5,357 nucleotides of DNA from an uncultured Phycisphaerales bacterium. Its GTDB lineage: Bacteria > Planctomycetota > Phycisphaerae > WQYP01. The translations under genes were made by a program, and so were the position numbers. This document shows positions 1 through 5,221 of this stretch, in pieces; position 1 is the first letter of the stretch, and every line of letters begins with the position of its first letter. The notes below the pieces were generated by a model. The model worked only from the letters and a program-made list of their open reading frames with translations. It ran no database searches and was not told where the DNA came from. The stretch spans positions 1 to 5,357 of the forward strand of contig CAIPTQ010000068.1 in the NCBI GenBank assembly GCA_903868035.1. The letters are read 5' to 3'.

Positions 1-210
1 CACCGCGTTGAACATCTCCCGCAACTGCACCGCCGGCACGCCATGATCCTGATCCACCACCCCCACGTTCATGTGCTTGATCCGCCCCCCAAACGCGTTC
101 CCCAGAATCACAAGCTGCATCAGCGGCATGATCATCGACACGATGATCAGCGTGGGGCTTCGGCGAAACCGCCGCAGATCGCGCTCGATGATGGCCCAAA
201 TCCTGTGCAT
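1..210 (-). CDS. ABC-2 type transporter permease, N-terminal fragment (cut by window edge)
   Basis: Seventy codons read without a stop from an ATG at 210 down to base 1, so the gene continues beyond the left edge. The product starts MHRIWAIIERDLRRFRRSP. That is the amphipathic, arginine-rich N-terminus typical of ABC-2 membrane permeases (DrrB/YhhJ type), lying just before the first membrane helix (about residues 20-38, LIIVSMIMPLMQLVILGNAF). The following extracytoplasmic segment contains NVGVVDQDHG, matching the 'vavvDqD' beta-strand that begins the large outer domain in this family. The expected role is export of a drug, lipid or other solute with a separate ATPase, probably encoded further left. 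Substrate is unknown. The ATG at 210 is preferred because it gives the family's usual N-terminus. An in-frame GTG at 249 has a perfect AGGAGG (267-262 on this strand) but with a long 12-nt gap, and would add 13 unusual residues. Confidence 0.85.
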   Translation of the reverse strand, partial: MHRIWAIIERDLRRFRRSPTLIIVSMIMPLMQLVILGNAFGGRIKHMNVGVVDQDHGVPAVQLREMFNAV

Positions 211-323
211 CGCGGCATTAGAACCCGCGCCACGCCTCTCCGCAACCACGCCTCGACTTGTCCTCCTCAAACCTCACACACTCTCCCCTTTCGCCTGTCC
301 CCTCCCCCCATTATCCTACCCCC
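211..323. promoter_or_regulatory. Divergent intergenic spacer with overlapping back-to-back -10-like hexamers
   Basis: This 113-bp spacer separates the minus-strand permease from the plus-strand kinase, so it should hold both promoters. On the plus strand TATCCT lies at 312-317, six bases before the kinase ATG, preceded by a run of six C (304-309). No good -35 is visible. On the minus strand GATAAT (315-310) matches five of six bases of TATAAT and overlaps the plus-strand hexamer. An AGGAGG ribosome-binding-like site lies on the minus strand at 267-262. The assignments rest on inspection of consensus motifs only. The overlap would make the two promoters mutually exclusive if both are real. 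Confidence 0.35.
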
Positions 324-1502
324 ATGACACGCCCCCAAATCGCCCGTGATACCGCCCGCGCCCTCCGCGCCGCGGATTTGTCCCAATACCCCGCCCTCCT
401 CGGCTTCGACGGCTTCGTCGATGACATCATCGATGTCGTCGCCCAACGCCCCGACGCCCGCCGCTACGACCACTACGCCCGCATCCCCTCCCTCGCCGAC
501 TTCGGCACCCGCATCGCCGCCACCGCCGGCCACGGCACCAACTTCGAACTCTTCATCAAACGCCAGAAACTCGGCGGCCAAGGCCCCATCATGGGCAACG
601 CCCTGGCCCTCCTGGGCATGCCGCTGACGTATATTGGTTCGGTTGGCGACGGTGGGGGGGGTATCCACACCGTCTTCCGCGATTTCGCCTCCCGTGCCAC
701 CTGCATCTCCCTCGCCGATGCCGCCCGCACCCACGCCCTCGAATTCACTGACGGCAAGCTCATGCTCGGCGAACTCGCCCCCCTCTCCCAACTCACCTTC
801 CCGCGCCTCCTCGAAGTCGTCGGCCGCGAAAAACTCCTCGCCCTCTGCCAACACGCCGCCCTCCTGGGCCTGCTCAACTGGACCATGCTCCCCTCGGCCA
901 CCGCCCTCTGGCGCAGCTTCGCCGAGGAAATCATCCCCCGCCTCGCCCGCCCCCCGCGCATTTTCATCGACCTGGCCGACCCCAAAAAACGCTCCCCCGC
1001 CGATCTTGCCGAAGCCATGACCGTCCTCACCCAACTCAATGCCGCCCACGCCCCCGTCACCCTGGGCCTCAACGAAGCCGAATCAACACAAGTCGCCAAC
1101 GCCATCGGCATTTCCCCACCATCCGCGTCATCCGCTCCCCCAATTACCAATTACCAATTACCAATTACCTCCTCCCCCCTCCGCGCCCGCGCCGCCGCCC
1201 TCCGCCAACAACTCCAACTCGACACCGTCGTCATCCACCCCACCGCCTGCGCCGTCGTCGCCACCGCCACCGGCACCGCCGAATTCCCCGGCCCCTACGT
1301 AAAAAACCCCGCCATCCTCACCGGCGGCGGCGACCATTTCAACGCCGGCTTCGCCCTCGCCCAACTCCTGGGCCTCCCCTTGGAAAACGCCCTCTGCCTC
1401 GCCACCGCCGCCAGCGGCTACTACGTCCGCCACGCCGCCAGCCCCACCGCCGCCGCCCTCGCCCAATTCCTCGACGACCTCCCCGAACCCCAATCCGCCT
1501 AA
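324..1502 (+). CDS. PfkB-family (ribokinase-like) carbohydrate kinase, substrate unknown
   Basis: A 392-residue cytosolic kinase expected to transfer the ATP gamma-phosphate to a sugar or similar alcohol. Visible family landmarks, in order: an N-terminal strand with GFDGFVDDI (27-35); the glycine-pair substrate-site segment KLGGQGPIMGNALALLGM (82-99) followed by YIGSVG; the Mg-coordinating NxxE motif as NEAE (250-253); and the C-terminal signature as TGGGDHFNAGF (333-343), with D337 as the presumed catalytic base. The last motif is atypical: the family usually shows DTxGAGD, while here the D-T pair is I-L and GAGD is GGGD. Residues 262-285 are a Pro/Ser-rich linker containing ITNYQLPIT, encoded by a tandem heptamer. 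The gene is longer than usual for PfkB proteins (about 300-330). The ATG at 324 was chosen over an in-frame TTG at 258 because homology-like sequence begins only after it. There is no Shine-Dalgarno, and a TATCCT hexamer lies 6 nt upstream, so the mRNA may be leaderless. Confidence 0.85.
   Translation: MTRPQIARDTARALRAADLSQYPALLGFDGFVDDIIDVVAQRPDARRYDHYARIPSLADFGTRIAATAGHGTNFELFIKRQKLGGQGPIMGNALALLGMPLTYIGSVGDGGGGIHTVFRDFASRATCISLADAARTHALEFTDGKLMLGELAPLSQLTFPRLLEVVGREKLLALCQHAALLGLLNWTMLPSATALWRSFAEEIIPRLARPPRIFIDLADPKKRSPADLAEAMTVLTQLNAAHAPVTLGLNEAESTQVANAIGISPPSASSAPPITNYQLPITSSPLRARAAALRQQLQLDTVVIHPTACAVVATATGTAEFPGPYVKNPAILTGGGDHFNAGFALAQLLGLPLENALCLATAASGYYVRHAASPTAAALAQFLDDLPEPQSA
654..661 (+). 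repeat. Eight-G homopolymer inside the kinase gene
   Basis: A run of eight G encodes part of the glycine stretch DGGGGI (residues 109-114 of the kinase). It sits in a small patch using T- and G-ending codons (TAT ATT GGT TCG GTT), unlike the C-ending codons around it. G runs of this length are prone to slippage, so a change by one base would truncate the kinase. No other sign of phase variation is visible. Confidence 0.6.
1141..1168 (+). repeat. Perfect heptanucleotide tandem repeat (CAATTAC x4) within the kinase coding region
   Basis: Four perfect head-to-tail copies of CAATTAC (28 bp) lie in frame in the kinase gene, giving the peptide ITNYQLPIT at residues 274-282. Just upstream, 1120-1134 contains a second small duplication (CATCCG at 1120-1125 and again at 1129-1134, separated by CGT). 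The AT-rich heptamer contrasts sharply with the roughly 70% GC surroundings. Such short tandem repeats are usually intergenic. Here the stretch forms a surface linker between the NxxE region and the next core strand, where extra residues may be tolerated. Confidence 0.9.
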
Positions 1503-1534
1503 GGATTGGCGAATGAATAACTGTCTCCGTCAAA

Positions 1535-1598
1535 GTAGCAGGCACTTTCCAAGTGCCGTCTGCCAAGGGCTCAACGGCACACGGAGTGTGCCTGCCAC
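1535..1598. repeat. Inverted pair of REP-like hairpin repeats
   Basis: Two related palindromes face each other. Copy one begins GTAGCA and has a perfect 7-bp stem GGCACTT-TCC-AAGTGCC (1541-1557). Copy two has a perfect 7-bp stem GGCACAC-GGA-GTGTGCC (1576-1592) and ends TGCCAC. When copy two is reverse-complemented the units align over 25 bases with five differences. Four of these are two compensatory base-pair changes within the stem. Both ends can also pair (GTAGCAGGCAC with GTGCCTGCCAC, one mismatch), so the whole 64 bp can fold as one cruciform. This resembles a REP doublet of the kind mobilised by RAYT transposases. It could also serve as a 3' end or terminator for the kinase mRNA, although no U-tract follows. 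Confidence 0.75.
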
Positions 1599-1601
1599 TA
1601 T

Positions 1602-1617
1602 CTCTGTGGCTCTGTGG
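1602..1617 (+). repeat. Tandem duplicate of CTCTGTGG
   Basis: Two perfect adjacent copies of the octamer CTCTGTGG sit directly after the inverted hairpin pair in the kinase-sucC intergenic region. This adds to the impression that the spacer is filled with repeat debris. No function is evident. Confidence 0.6.
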
Positions 1618-1655
1618 TGAAAGATCGCGCCCTTTGAGTCATCTCTCAATCCCGT

Positions 1656-1684
1656 TTGGTTTTCCCCCCCACCTTGGGTATCTT
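1656..1684 (+). promoter_or_regulatory. Possible sucCD promoter
   Basis: TTGGTT (1656-1661) and TATCTT (1679-1684) are separated by 17 bp, a standard housekeeping spacing. They match the TTGACA/TATAAT consensus at three and four positions respectively. The spacer contains a run of seven C (1664-1670). Transcription would begin near 1691, leaving a leader of about 22 nt that contains the GAGG site before sucC. The matches are modest, and the claim rests on placement and spacing. Confidence 0.35.
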
Positions 1685-1702
1685 GCACCTCTTCTTTACT
1701 TC

Positions 1703-1706
1703 GAGG
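1703..1706 (+). promoter_or_regulatory. Ribosome-binding site of sucC
   Basis: GAGG lies seven bases before the ATG at 1714, a normal spacing. It supports that ATG as the sucC start, which also gives the canonical MKIHEYQA N-terminus. Confidence 0.6.
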
Positions 1707-1713
1707 CCCAAAT

Positions 1714-2883
1714 ATGAAAATCCACGAGTACCAGGCCCGCGAACTCCTCGCTAAGGCCGGCATCCCCGTACCCCCCGCCACCGTCGTCGACAACCCCGAA
1801 GCCGCCGCCCACGCCTTCAAGCAAAACGGCGCCCCCGTGCAGGTCGTCAAGGCCCAGGTCTTCGCCGGCGGCCGCGGCAAGGCCGGCTTCGTCAAACTCG
1901 TCACATCTGCCGACGAGGCCCTCGCCGCCGCTAAATTCATGCTCAACACCCGCATGGTCTCCGTCCAAACCGGCCCCGCCGGCATCGAGGTCAATAAAAT
2001 CCTCCTCACCGCCGCCATCGATATCGCCAAGGAGTATTACCTCTCCATCACCCTCGACCGCAACCGCGGCACCCCCGTCGTCATCGCCTCCGCCGAGGGT
2101 GGTGTCGAAATCGAAACCGTCGCCAGGGAAAACCCCGACGCCATCATCAAGGAACCCCTCCACCCGCACCTGGGCCTCCTCCCCTTCGCCGGCCTCAAGG
2201 TCGCCCGCAAAATTGGTTTCTCCGGCAAGCAAGCCAACACCGTCGCCAAACTCCTCGTCAACCTCGCCAAGTTCTACATGGCCAGCGACTGCACCCTCGC
2301 CGAGATCAACCCCCTCGTCGTGACTAAACAAGGCGAAGTCCTCGCCATCGACGCCAAAGTCCAGTTCGACGACAACGCCCTCTTCCGCCATCCCGAGATC
2401 GTCGCCCTCAAGGACGACTCCGAAACCGACCCCCTCGAAGTCCGCGCCACCAAGGCCAACCTCAACTACATCAAGCTCGACGGCACCATCGCCTGCCTCG
2501 TCAACGGCGCGGGCCTCGCCATGGCCACCATGGACGTCATCAAACTTTTCGGCGGCAGCCCCGCCAACTTCCTCGATGTCGGCGGCGGCGTCTCCGCCGA
2601 CGGTGCCAAGGAGGCCTTCCGCATTATCCTCGCCGACAAAAAGGTCAAGGGCATCCTCGTCAACATCTTCGGCGGCATCGCCAAGTGCGACGTCATCGCC
2701 GCGGCGTTGATCGACGCGGGGAAGGAGCTAGGCTTCAAAGTCCCCCTCATCGTCCGCCTCGAAGGCACCAACGTTAAAGAAGCCCGCCAACTCCTCGACT
2801 CCGCCCGCACCCTGCTCCCAACATTACAAACCGCCACCGACCTCAACGACGCCGCCAAGAAAGTAGTCGCGGCAACCAAGTGA
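1714..2883 (+). CDS. sucC: Succinyl-CoA synthetase (ADP-forming), beta subunit
   Basis: Encodes the ATP-grasp subunit that, with SucD, interconverts succinyl-CoA + ADP + Pi and succinate + CoA + ATP in the TCA cycle (cytosol). Length 389, versus 388 in E. coli, and key residues fall at the same numbers: K46 and the nucleotide loop GGRGK (52-56), E107 in KEYYL, the Mg ligands N199 (EINPL) and D213 (AIDAK), N264 in [13 protein letters not shown], and the phosphate-site IFGG (318-321) at the N-terminus of the C-terminal domain's 'power helix'. LDVGGG (287-292) and VRLEGTN (347-353) are also canonical. The N-terminal [12 protein letters not shown] fixes the start, with GAGG 7 nt upstream. One oddity is KAGFVK at 56-61, where E. 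coli has KAGGVK. A short patch near 2701-2730 uses G-ending codons, unlike the rest. sucD follows after 46 nt on the same strand, so the pair is almost certainly one transcript. Confidence 0.97.
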   Translation: MKIHEYQARELLAKAGIPVPPATVVDNPEAAAHAFKQNGAPVQVVKAQVFAGGRGKAGFVKLVTSADEALAAAKFMLNTRMVSVQTGPAGIEVNKILLTAAIDIAKEYYLSITLDRNRGTPVVIASAEGGVEIETVARENPDAIIKEPLHPHLGLLPFAGLKVARKIGFSGKQANTVAKLLVNLAKFYMASDCTLAEINPLVVTKQGEVLAIDAKVQFDDNALFRHPEIVALKDDSETDPLEVRATKANLNYIKLDGTIACLVNGAGLAMATMDVIKLFGGSPANFLDVGGGVSADGAKEAFRIILADKKVKGILVNIFGGIAKCDVIAAALIDAGKELGFKVPLIVRLEGTNVKEARQLLDSARTLLPTLQTATDLNDAAKKVVAATK

Positions 2884-2892
2884 AATTTCAAC

Positions 2893-2917
2893 CTTCAGCC
2901 TTCATACTTCAGCCTTC
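2893..2917 (+). repeat. 11-bp direct repeat between sucC and sucD
   Basis: CTTCAGCCTTC occurs at 2893-2903 and again at 2907-2917, three bases apart (14-bp period), filling most of the 46-nt sucC-sucD gap. It is pyrimidine-rich on the coding strand and has no dyad symmetry, so it is unlikely to terminate transcription. It ends just before the sucD ribosome-binding site. Confidence 0.75.
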
Positions 2918-2920
2918 TTC

Positions 2921-2924
2921 GGAG
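2921..2924 (+). promoter_or_regulatory. Ribosome-binding site of sucD
   Basis: GGAG lies five bases before the ATG at 2930. It selects this ATG, which gives the family-typical [12 protein letters not shown] start, over the out-of-phase upstream ATG at 2880 that overlaps the end of sucC. Confidence 0.65.
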
Positions 2925-2929
2925 CCCCC

Positions 2930-3838
2930 ATGTCCATCCTCATCAACAAGTCCACCCGCGTCATCACCCAAGGCATCACCGGCTCCGGCGGCGGGGCCTT
3001 CCACACCAAGGGCTGCCTCGACTACGGCACCCTCATGGTCGGCGGCACCTCCCCCGGCAAGGGCGGCACCAAGGATCCCAACGGCCTGCCCGTCATCGAC
3101 ACCGTCTCCGAACCCGTCGCCGCCACCGCCGCCACCGCCTCCATGGACTTCGTGCCCCCCGCCTTCTGTGCCGACGCTATCATGGAAGCCGCCGACGCCG
3201 GCATCGCCGTCATCGTCGCCATCACCGAGGGCATCCCCGTCAACGACATGGTCAAGGTCAAGCAATTCCTCAAATCCTACCCCCACGTCACCCTCATCGG
3301 CCCCAACTGCCCCGGCATCATCACCCCCGGCGATGGCACCGGCGGCTGCAAAATCGGCATCATGCCCGGTTACATCCACACGCCCCGCAAGCCCGGCCAG
3401 AAAACCGTCGGCATCGTCTCCCGCTCCGGCACCCTCACCTACGAAGCCGTCTACCAAACCACCTGCCTGGGCTGGGCCCAGTCCACCTGCATCGGCATCG
3501 GCGGCGACCCCGTCAAAGGCCTCGACTTCATCGACGTACTCCAACTCTTCAACGCCGACCCCGACACCCACGCCATCGTCATGATCGGTGAAATCGGCGG
3601 CACCAGCGAAGTCGAAGGCGCCTGCTACATCAAAGACCATGTAAAAAAACCCGTCGTCGGCTTCATCGCCGGCGCCACCGCCCCCCCCGGCAAACGCATG
3701 GGCCACGCCGGCGCCCTCATCTCCGGCACCGACGACACCGCCCCGGCAAAGATGAAGCTAATGCGCGCCTGCGGCATCACCGTCTGCGAATCCCCCGCCG
3801 ACATCGGCGCCACGCTGGACAGGGTGTGCGGAAAATAA
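2930..3838 (+). CDS. sucD: Succinyl-CoA synthetase (ADP-forming), alpha subunit
   Basis: Encodes the CoA-binding, histidine-phosphorylated partner of SucC. Landmarks: N-terminal Rossmann CoA-binding domain with [12 protein letters not shown] (14-25) and GGTSPGKGG (38-46); [10 protein letters not shown] (75-84); ITEGIP (98-103); [11 protein letters not shown] (124-134); the ligase domain [13 protein letters not shown] (162-174); GIGGDPVKG (189-197); GEIGG with E221 (contacting the active histidine in E. coli); and GKRMGHAGA, where H259 is the phosphohistidine. At 302 residues it is somewhat longer than E. coli SucD (289). The extra residues sit mainly in two loops, GDGTGG (134-139) and TPRKPGQKT (151-159), flanking the [10 protein letters not shown] segment. 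All catalytic residues are present, so it should be active. It is the second gene of the sucCD operon. No clear terminator follows its TAA, so read-through into the next gene is possible. Confidence 0.97.
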   Translation: MSILINKSTRVITQGITGSGGGAFHTKGCLDYGTLMVGGTSPGKGGTKDPNGLPVIDTVSEPVAATAATASMDFVPPAFCADAIMEAADAGIAVIVAITEGIPVNDMVKVKQFLKSYPHVTLIGPNCPGIITPGDGTGGCKIGIMPGYIHTPRKPGQKTVGIVSRSGTLTYEAVYQTTCLGWAQSTCIGIGGDPVKGLDFIDVLQLFNADPDTHAIVMIGEIGGTSEVEGACYIKDHVKKPVVGFIAGATAPPGKRMGHAGALISGTDDTAPAKMKLMRACGITVCESPADIGATLDRVCGK

Positions 3839-3887
3839 TTATTCCAGATTCCAGGGAACTTCCGCAGCCCTGACGCGTCTAACCCGT
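3839..3887. other. Short spacer after sucD with a small palindrome and tandem heptamer
   Basis: The 49-bp gap holds a 10-bp AT palindrome, AATAATTATT (3835-3844), overlapping the sucD stop. It also holds two tandem copies of ATTCCAG (3841-3854). The palindrome lacks a GC stem and a U-tract, so I do not call a terminator. No Shine-Dalgarno sequence is visible just before the next gene. Confidence 0.4.
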
Positions 3888-5102
3888 ATGCTCAAGGGAT
3901 GCATTATAAAAACATTACCCGTGCTCGCTATTTTCCTCGCCGCTTCACTCGTGCCCGCCGCGCGCGGCGACACCACGGCGGCACTTGACGCCAAACTCAC
4001 CAGCCCCCCGCTCGCCGGCTTCCCCCTCATCTTCGACCTCACCATCACCAACACCAGCCCCCCCGGCGACAAGCCGCCCAGTTTCTGGTTCGGCGGCGGC
4101 GATGGCATCTATCCCTCCGCCTATGGGTTTGAAGCGCGCATCACCGACGCCGCCGGGCACATCCTTTATCGGCATCTCCAAAATGCCCAGATCCGCGCGG
4201 GCAGCGGCGGCAACCACCCCATTGACGTATCCCTCACATTCCCCGCCGTCTCCGACAGCCTAACCCCCGGTGACTACACCCTGTTCATATTCACCACAGG
4301 CGGCGCCGGAGCCATGCAACTGCCGCCGATGCGCTCCCCGGCATTGAGGGTGACCATCCATGAAGACGCCGCCGCCTTCAAACTCGCCGCGCAGCCCTAT
4401 TCCGCCGCGCCCGCACAAGTTCCGCCTAGACGCTTCACGGAATTCGTAGGCGTCACCTACGGCTTTTCGCCGATTGTTGACCAGTGGCTCGCCGACCTGG
4501 CCAAACCCGACTCCAACCCCGCCAATGTCCGCACCGCAGCCATTTACTTAGCCAGCGTGCATCGCCTTCCCGCCGGTGGTGAGGCCATCCTCAAGGAAGC
4601 CATCGCGCAGCTTCAAAAGCAATTTGCCGGCAATGGAACCGCTGAACAGGGTAGGATCGTCCAAAGCTTGATCCAGTGCGCCGCCAACCTCGCCAGCGAT
4701 GCGGGAACCGACATCGTGCTGTCCGTCGTGCAAGGCAACTCGCCGGAGCGATTGTTTGCCGTGCGGGCATTGGGTGATTGCCCTCCTGGAAAGCGCGTCG
4801 ATAACGTCCTGTTGACCTTGTCCAAGGACTCTGATGCCAACATTGCACAGCAAGCCATGATGGTCCTGGGCATTCGCGGCAATCCGATTGCACTACCCTT
4901 CGCCAAGGAGGCGTTCAAGAAGAACGATAATTTTTCCCCCAATGCCGCGGGTCGCATTCTCTTTGGCCTTTCCGACGATCCGGATGCTCGCCGGGTCATC
5001 AAAGACGCCTTCGCCGACCCGCAGAGTTCCATTCACAACTTCGCGCCAAAACTGCTGACCCGCTTGCAACTCCTCGAACAAGGCCCCGCCACGCGCCCCT
5101 GA
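3888..5102 (+). CDS. Secreted protein of unknown function with beta-rich N-terminal domain and HEAT-like C-terminal repeats
   Basis: I do not recognise a named family. The 404-residue product starts with a Sec signal peptide: MLKGCIIK, hydrophobic core TLPVLAIFLAASLVP (9-23), and probable cleavage near ARG/D (residue 27). No lipobox is present, so it should be periplasmic or secreted. Residues about 30-160 are rich in alternating beta segments (LIFDLTITNTS, ALRVTIHED, and DYTLFIFTTGG after a Pro-Gly turn), suggesting an immunoglobulin-like or BsuPI-like sandwich. From about 200 to 395 the sequence is helical, with repeated units resembling HEAT/armadillo repeats (RLFAVRALGDCPPGKRVDNV; NIAQQAMMVLGIRGNPIALP; NAAGRILFGLSDDPDARRVI), implying a protein-binding scaffold. 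No catalytic motif is visible. Codon use relaxes in the 3' half compared with sucCD. The start is uncertain: no ribosome-binding site precedes ATG 3888, which overlaps a TATGCT hexamer. The gene may be co-transcribed with sucCD, but no functional link is evident. Confidence 0.75.
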   Translation: MLKGCIIKTLPVLAIFLAASLVPAARGDTTAALDAKLTSPPLAGFPLIFDLTITNTSPPGDKPPSFWFGGGDGIYPSAYGFEARITDAAGHILYRHLQNAQIRAGSGGNHPIDVSLTFPAVSDSLTPGDYTLFIFTTGGAGAMQLPPMRSPALRVTIHEDAAAFKLAAQPYSAAPAQVPPRRFTEFVGVTYGFSPIVDQWLADLAKPDSNPANVRTAAIYLASVHRLPAGGEAILKEAIAQLQKQFAGNGTAEQGRIVQSLIQCAANLASDAGTDIVLSVVQGNSPERLFAVRALGDCPPGKRVDNVLLTLSKDSDANIAQQAMMVLGIRGNPIALPFAKEAFKKNDNFSPNAAGRILFGLSDDPDARRVIKDAFADPQSSIHNFAPKLLTRLQLLEQGPATRP

Positions 5103-5221
5103 CAGGCGACCCTGTTTGAAATGGTCCTTCGCGCCGTACTTTCGGTATCAAGAAGAAGGCTGGCGGTCTAACCCACTTCATCGCTTAACCACTTCCCCCC
5201 CCTTCCCGTATACTCCCCCTC
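5103..5221. promoter_or_regulatory. Intergenic region with possible ribF promoter
   Basis: TATACT (5209-5214) matches five of six bases of TATAAT and lies seven bases before the ribF ATG. TTAACC (5185-5190) is an 18-bp-spaced -35 candidate matching four of six positions. The spacer holds an eight-C run (5195-5202). Transcription would start at or very near the ATG, giving a leaderless mRNA. At the left end a weak 5-bp hairpin, ACAGG-CGAC-CCTGT (5102-5115), follows the upstream stop codon and is too short to call as a terminator. Confidence 0.45.

Noticed and set aside
258..323. Upstream TTG start extending the kinase by 22 residues
   Set aside because: The added segment is Ser/Pro-rich, runs through the likely promoter, and is not needed for the family fold.
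43..349. Plus-strand frames at 43-327 and 71-349
   Set aside because: They run antisense to the permease fragment, give Pro/His/Arg-rich products without family features, and overlap the kinase start.
267..1049. Long open frame on the minus strand opposite the kinase (260 codons), with a second at 473-1150
   Set aside because: Gly/Glu/Ala-rich low-complexity products that mirror the C-ending codon bias of the kinase. The kinase frame has recognisable family motifs, while the antisense ones have none.
1141..1168. Possible CRISPR-like array
   Set aside because: Contiguous 7-bp units without spacers. This is a simple tandem repeat inside a coding region.
1696..2391. Minus-strand open frame opposite sucC, and similar frames at 1530-2030 and 2466-2891
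   Set aside because: Shadows of the unambiguous sucC gene. The products are acidic, repetitive and without family features.
2909..3706. Minus-strand open frame opposite sucD, and the plus-strand frame 2880-3584
   Set aside because: Products are Gly/Ala/Asp- or Pro/Ser-rich, as expected from off-frame reading of C-biased codons. sucD is certain here.
5102..5117. Terminator-like hairpin after the secreted protein gene
   Set aside because: The stem is only 5 bp and is followed by three T, too weak for an intrinsic terminator.
5121..5171. Mini-ORF of 16 codons (MVLRAVLSVSRRRLAV) upstream of ribF
   Set aside because: No ribosome-binding site, no conserved feature, and length expected by chance. 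The basic peptide is not recognisable as a leader or toxin.
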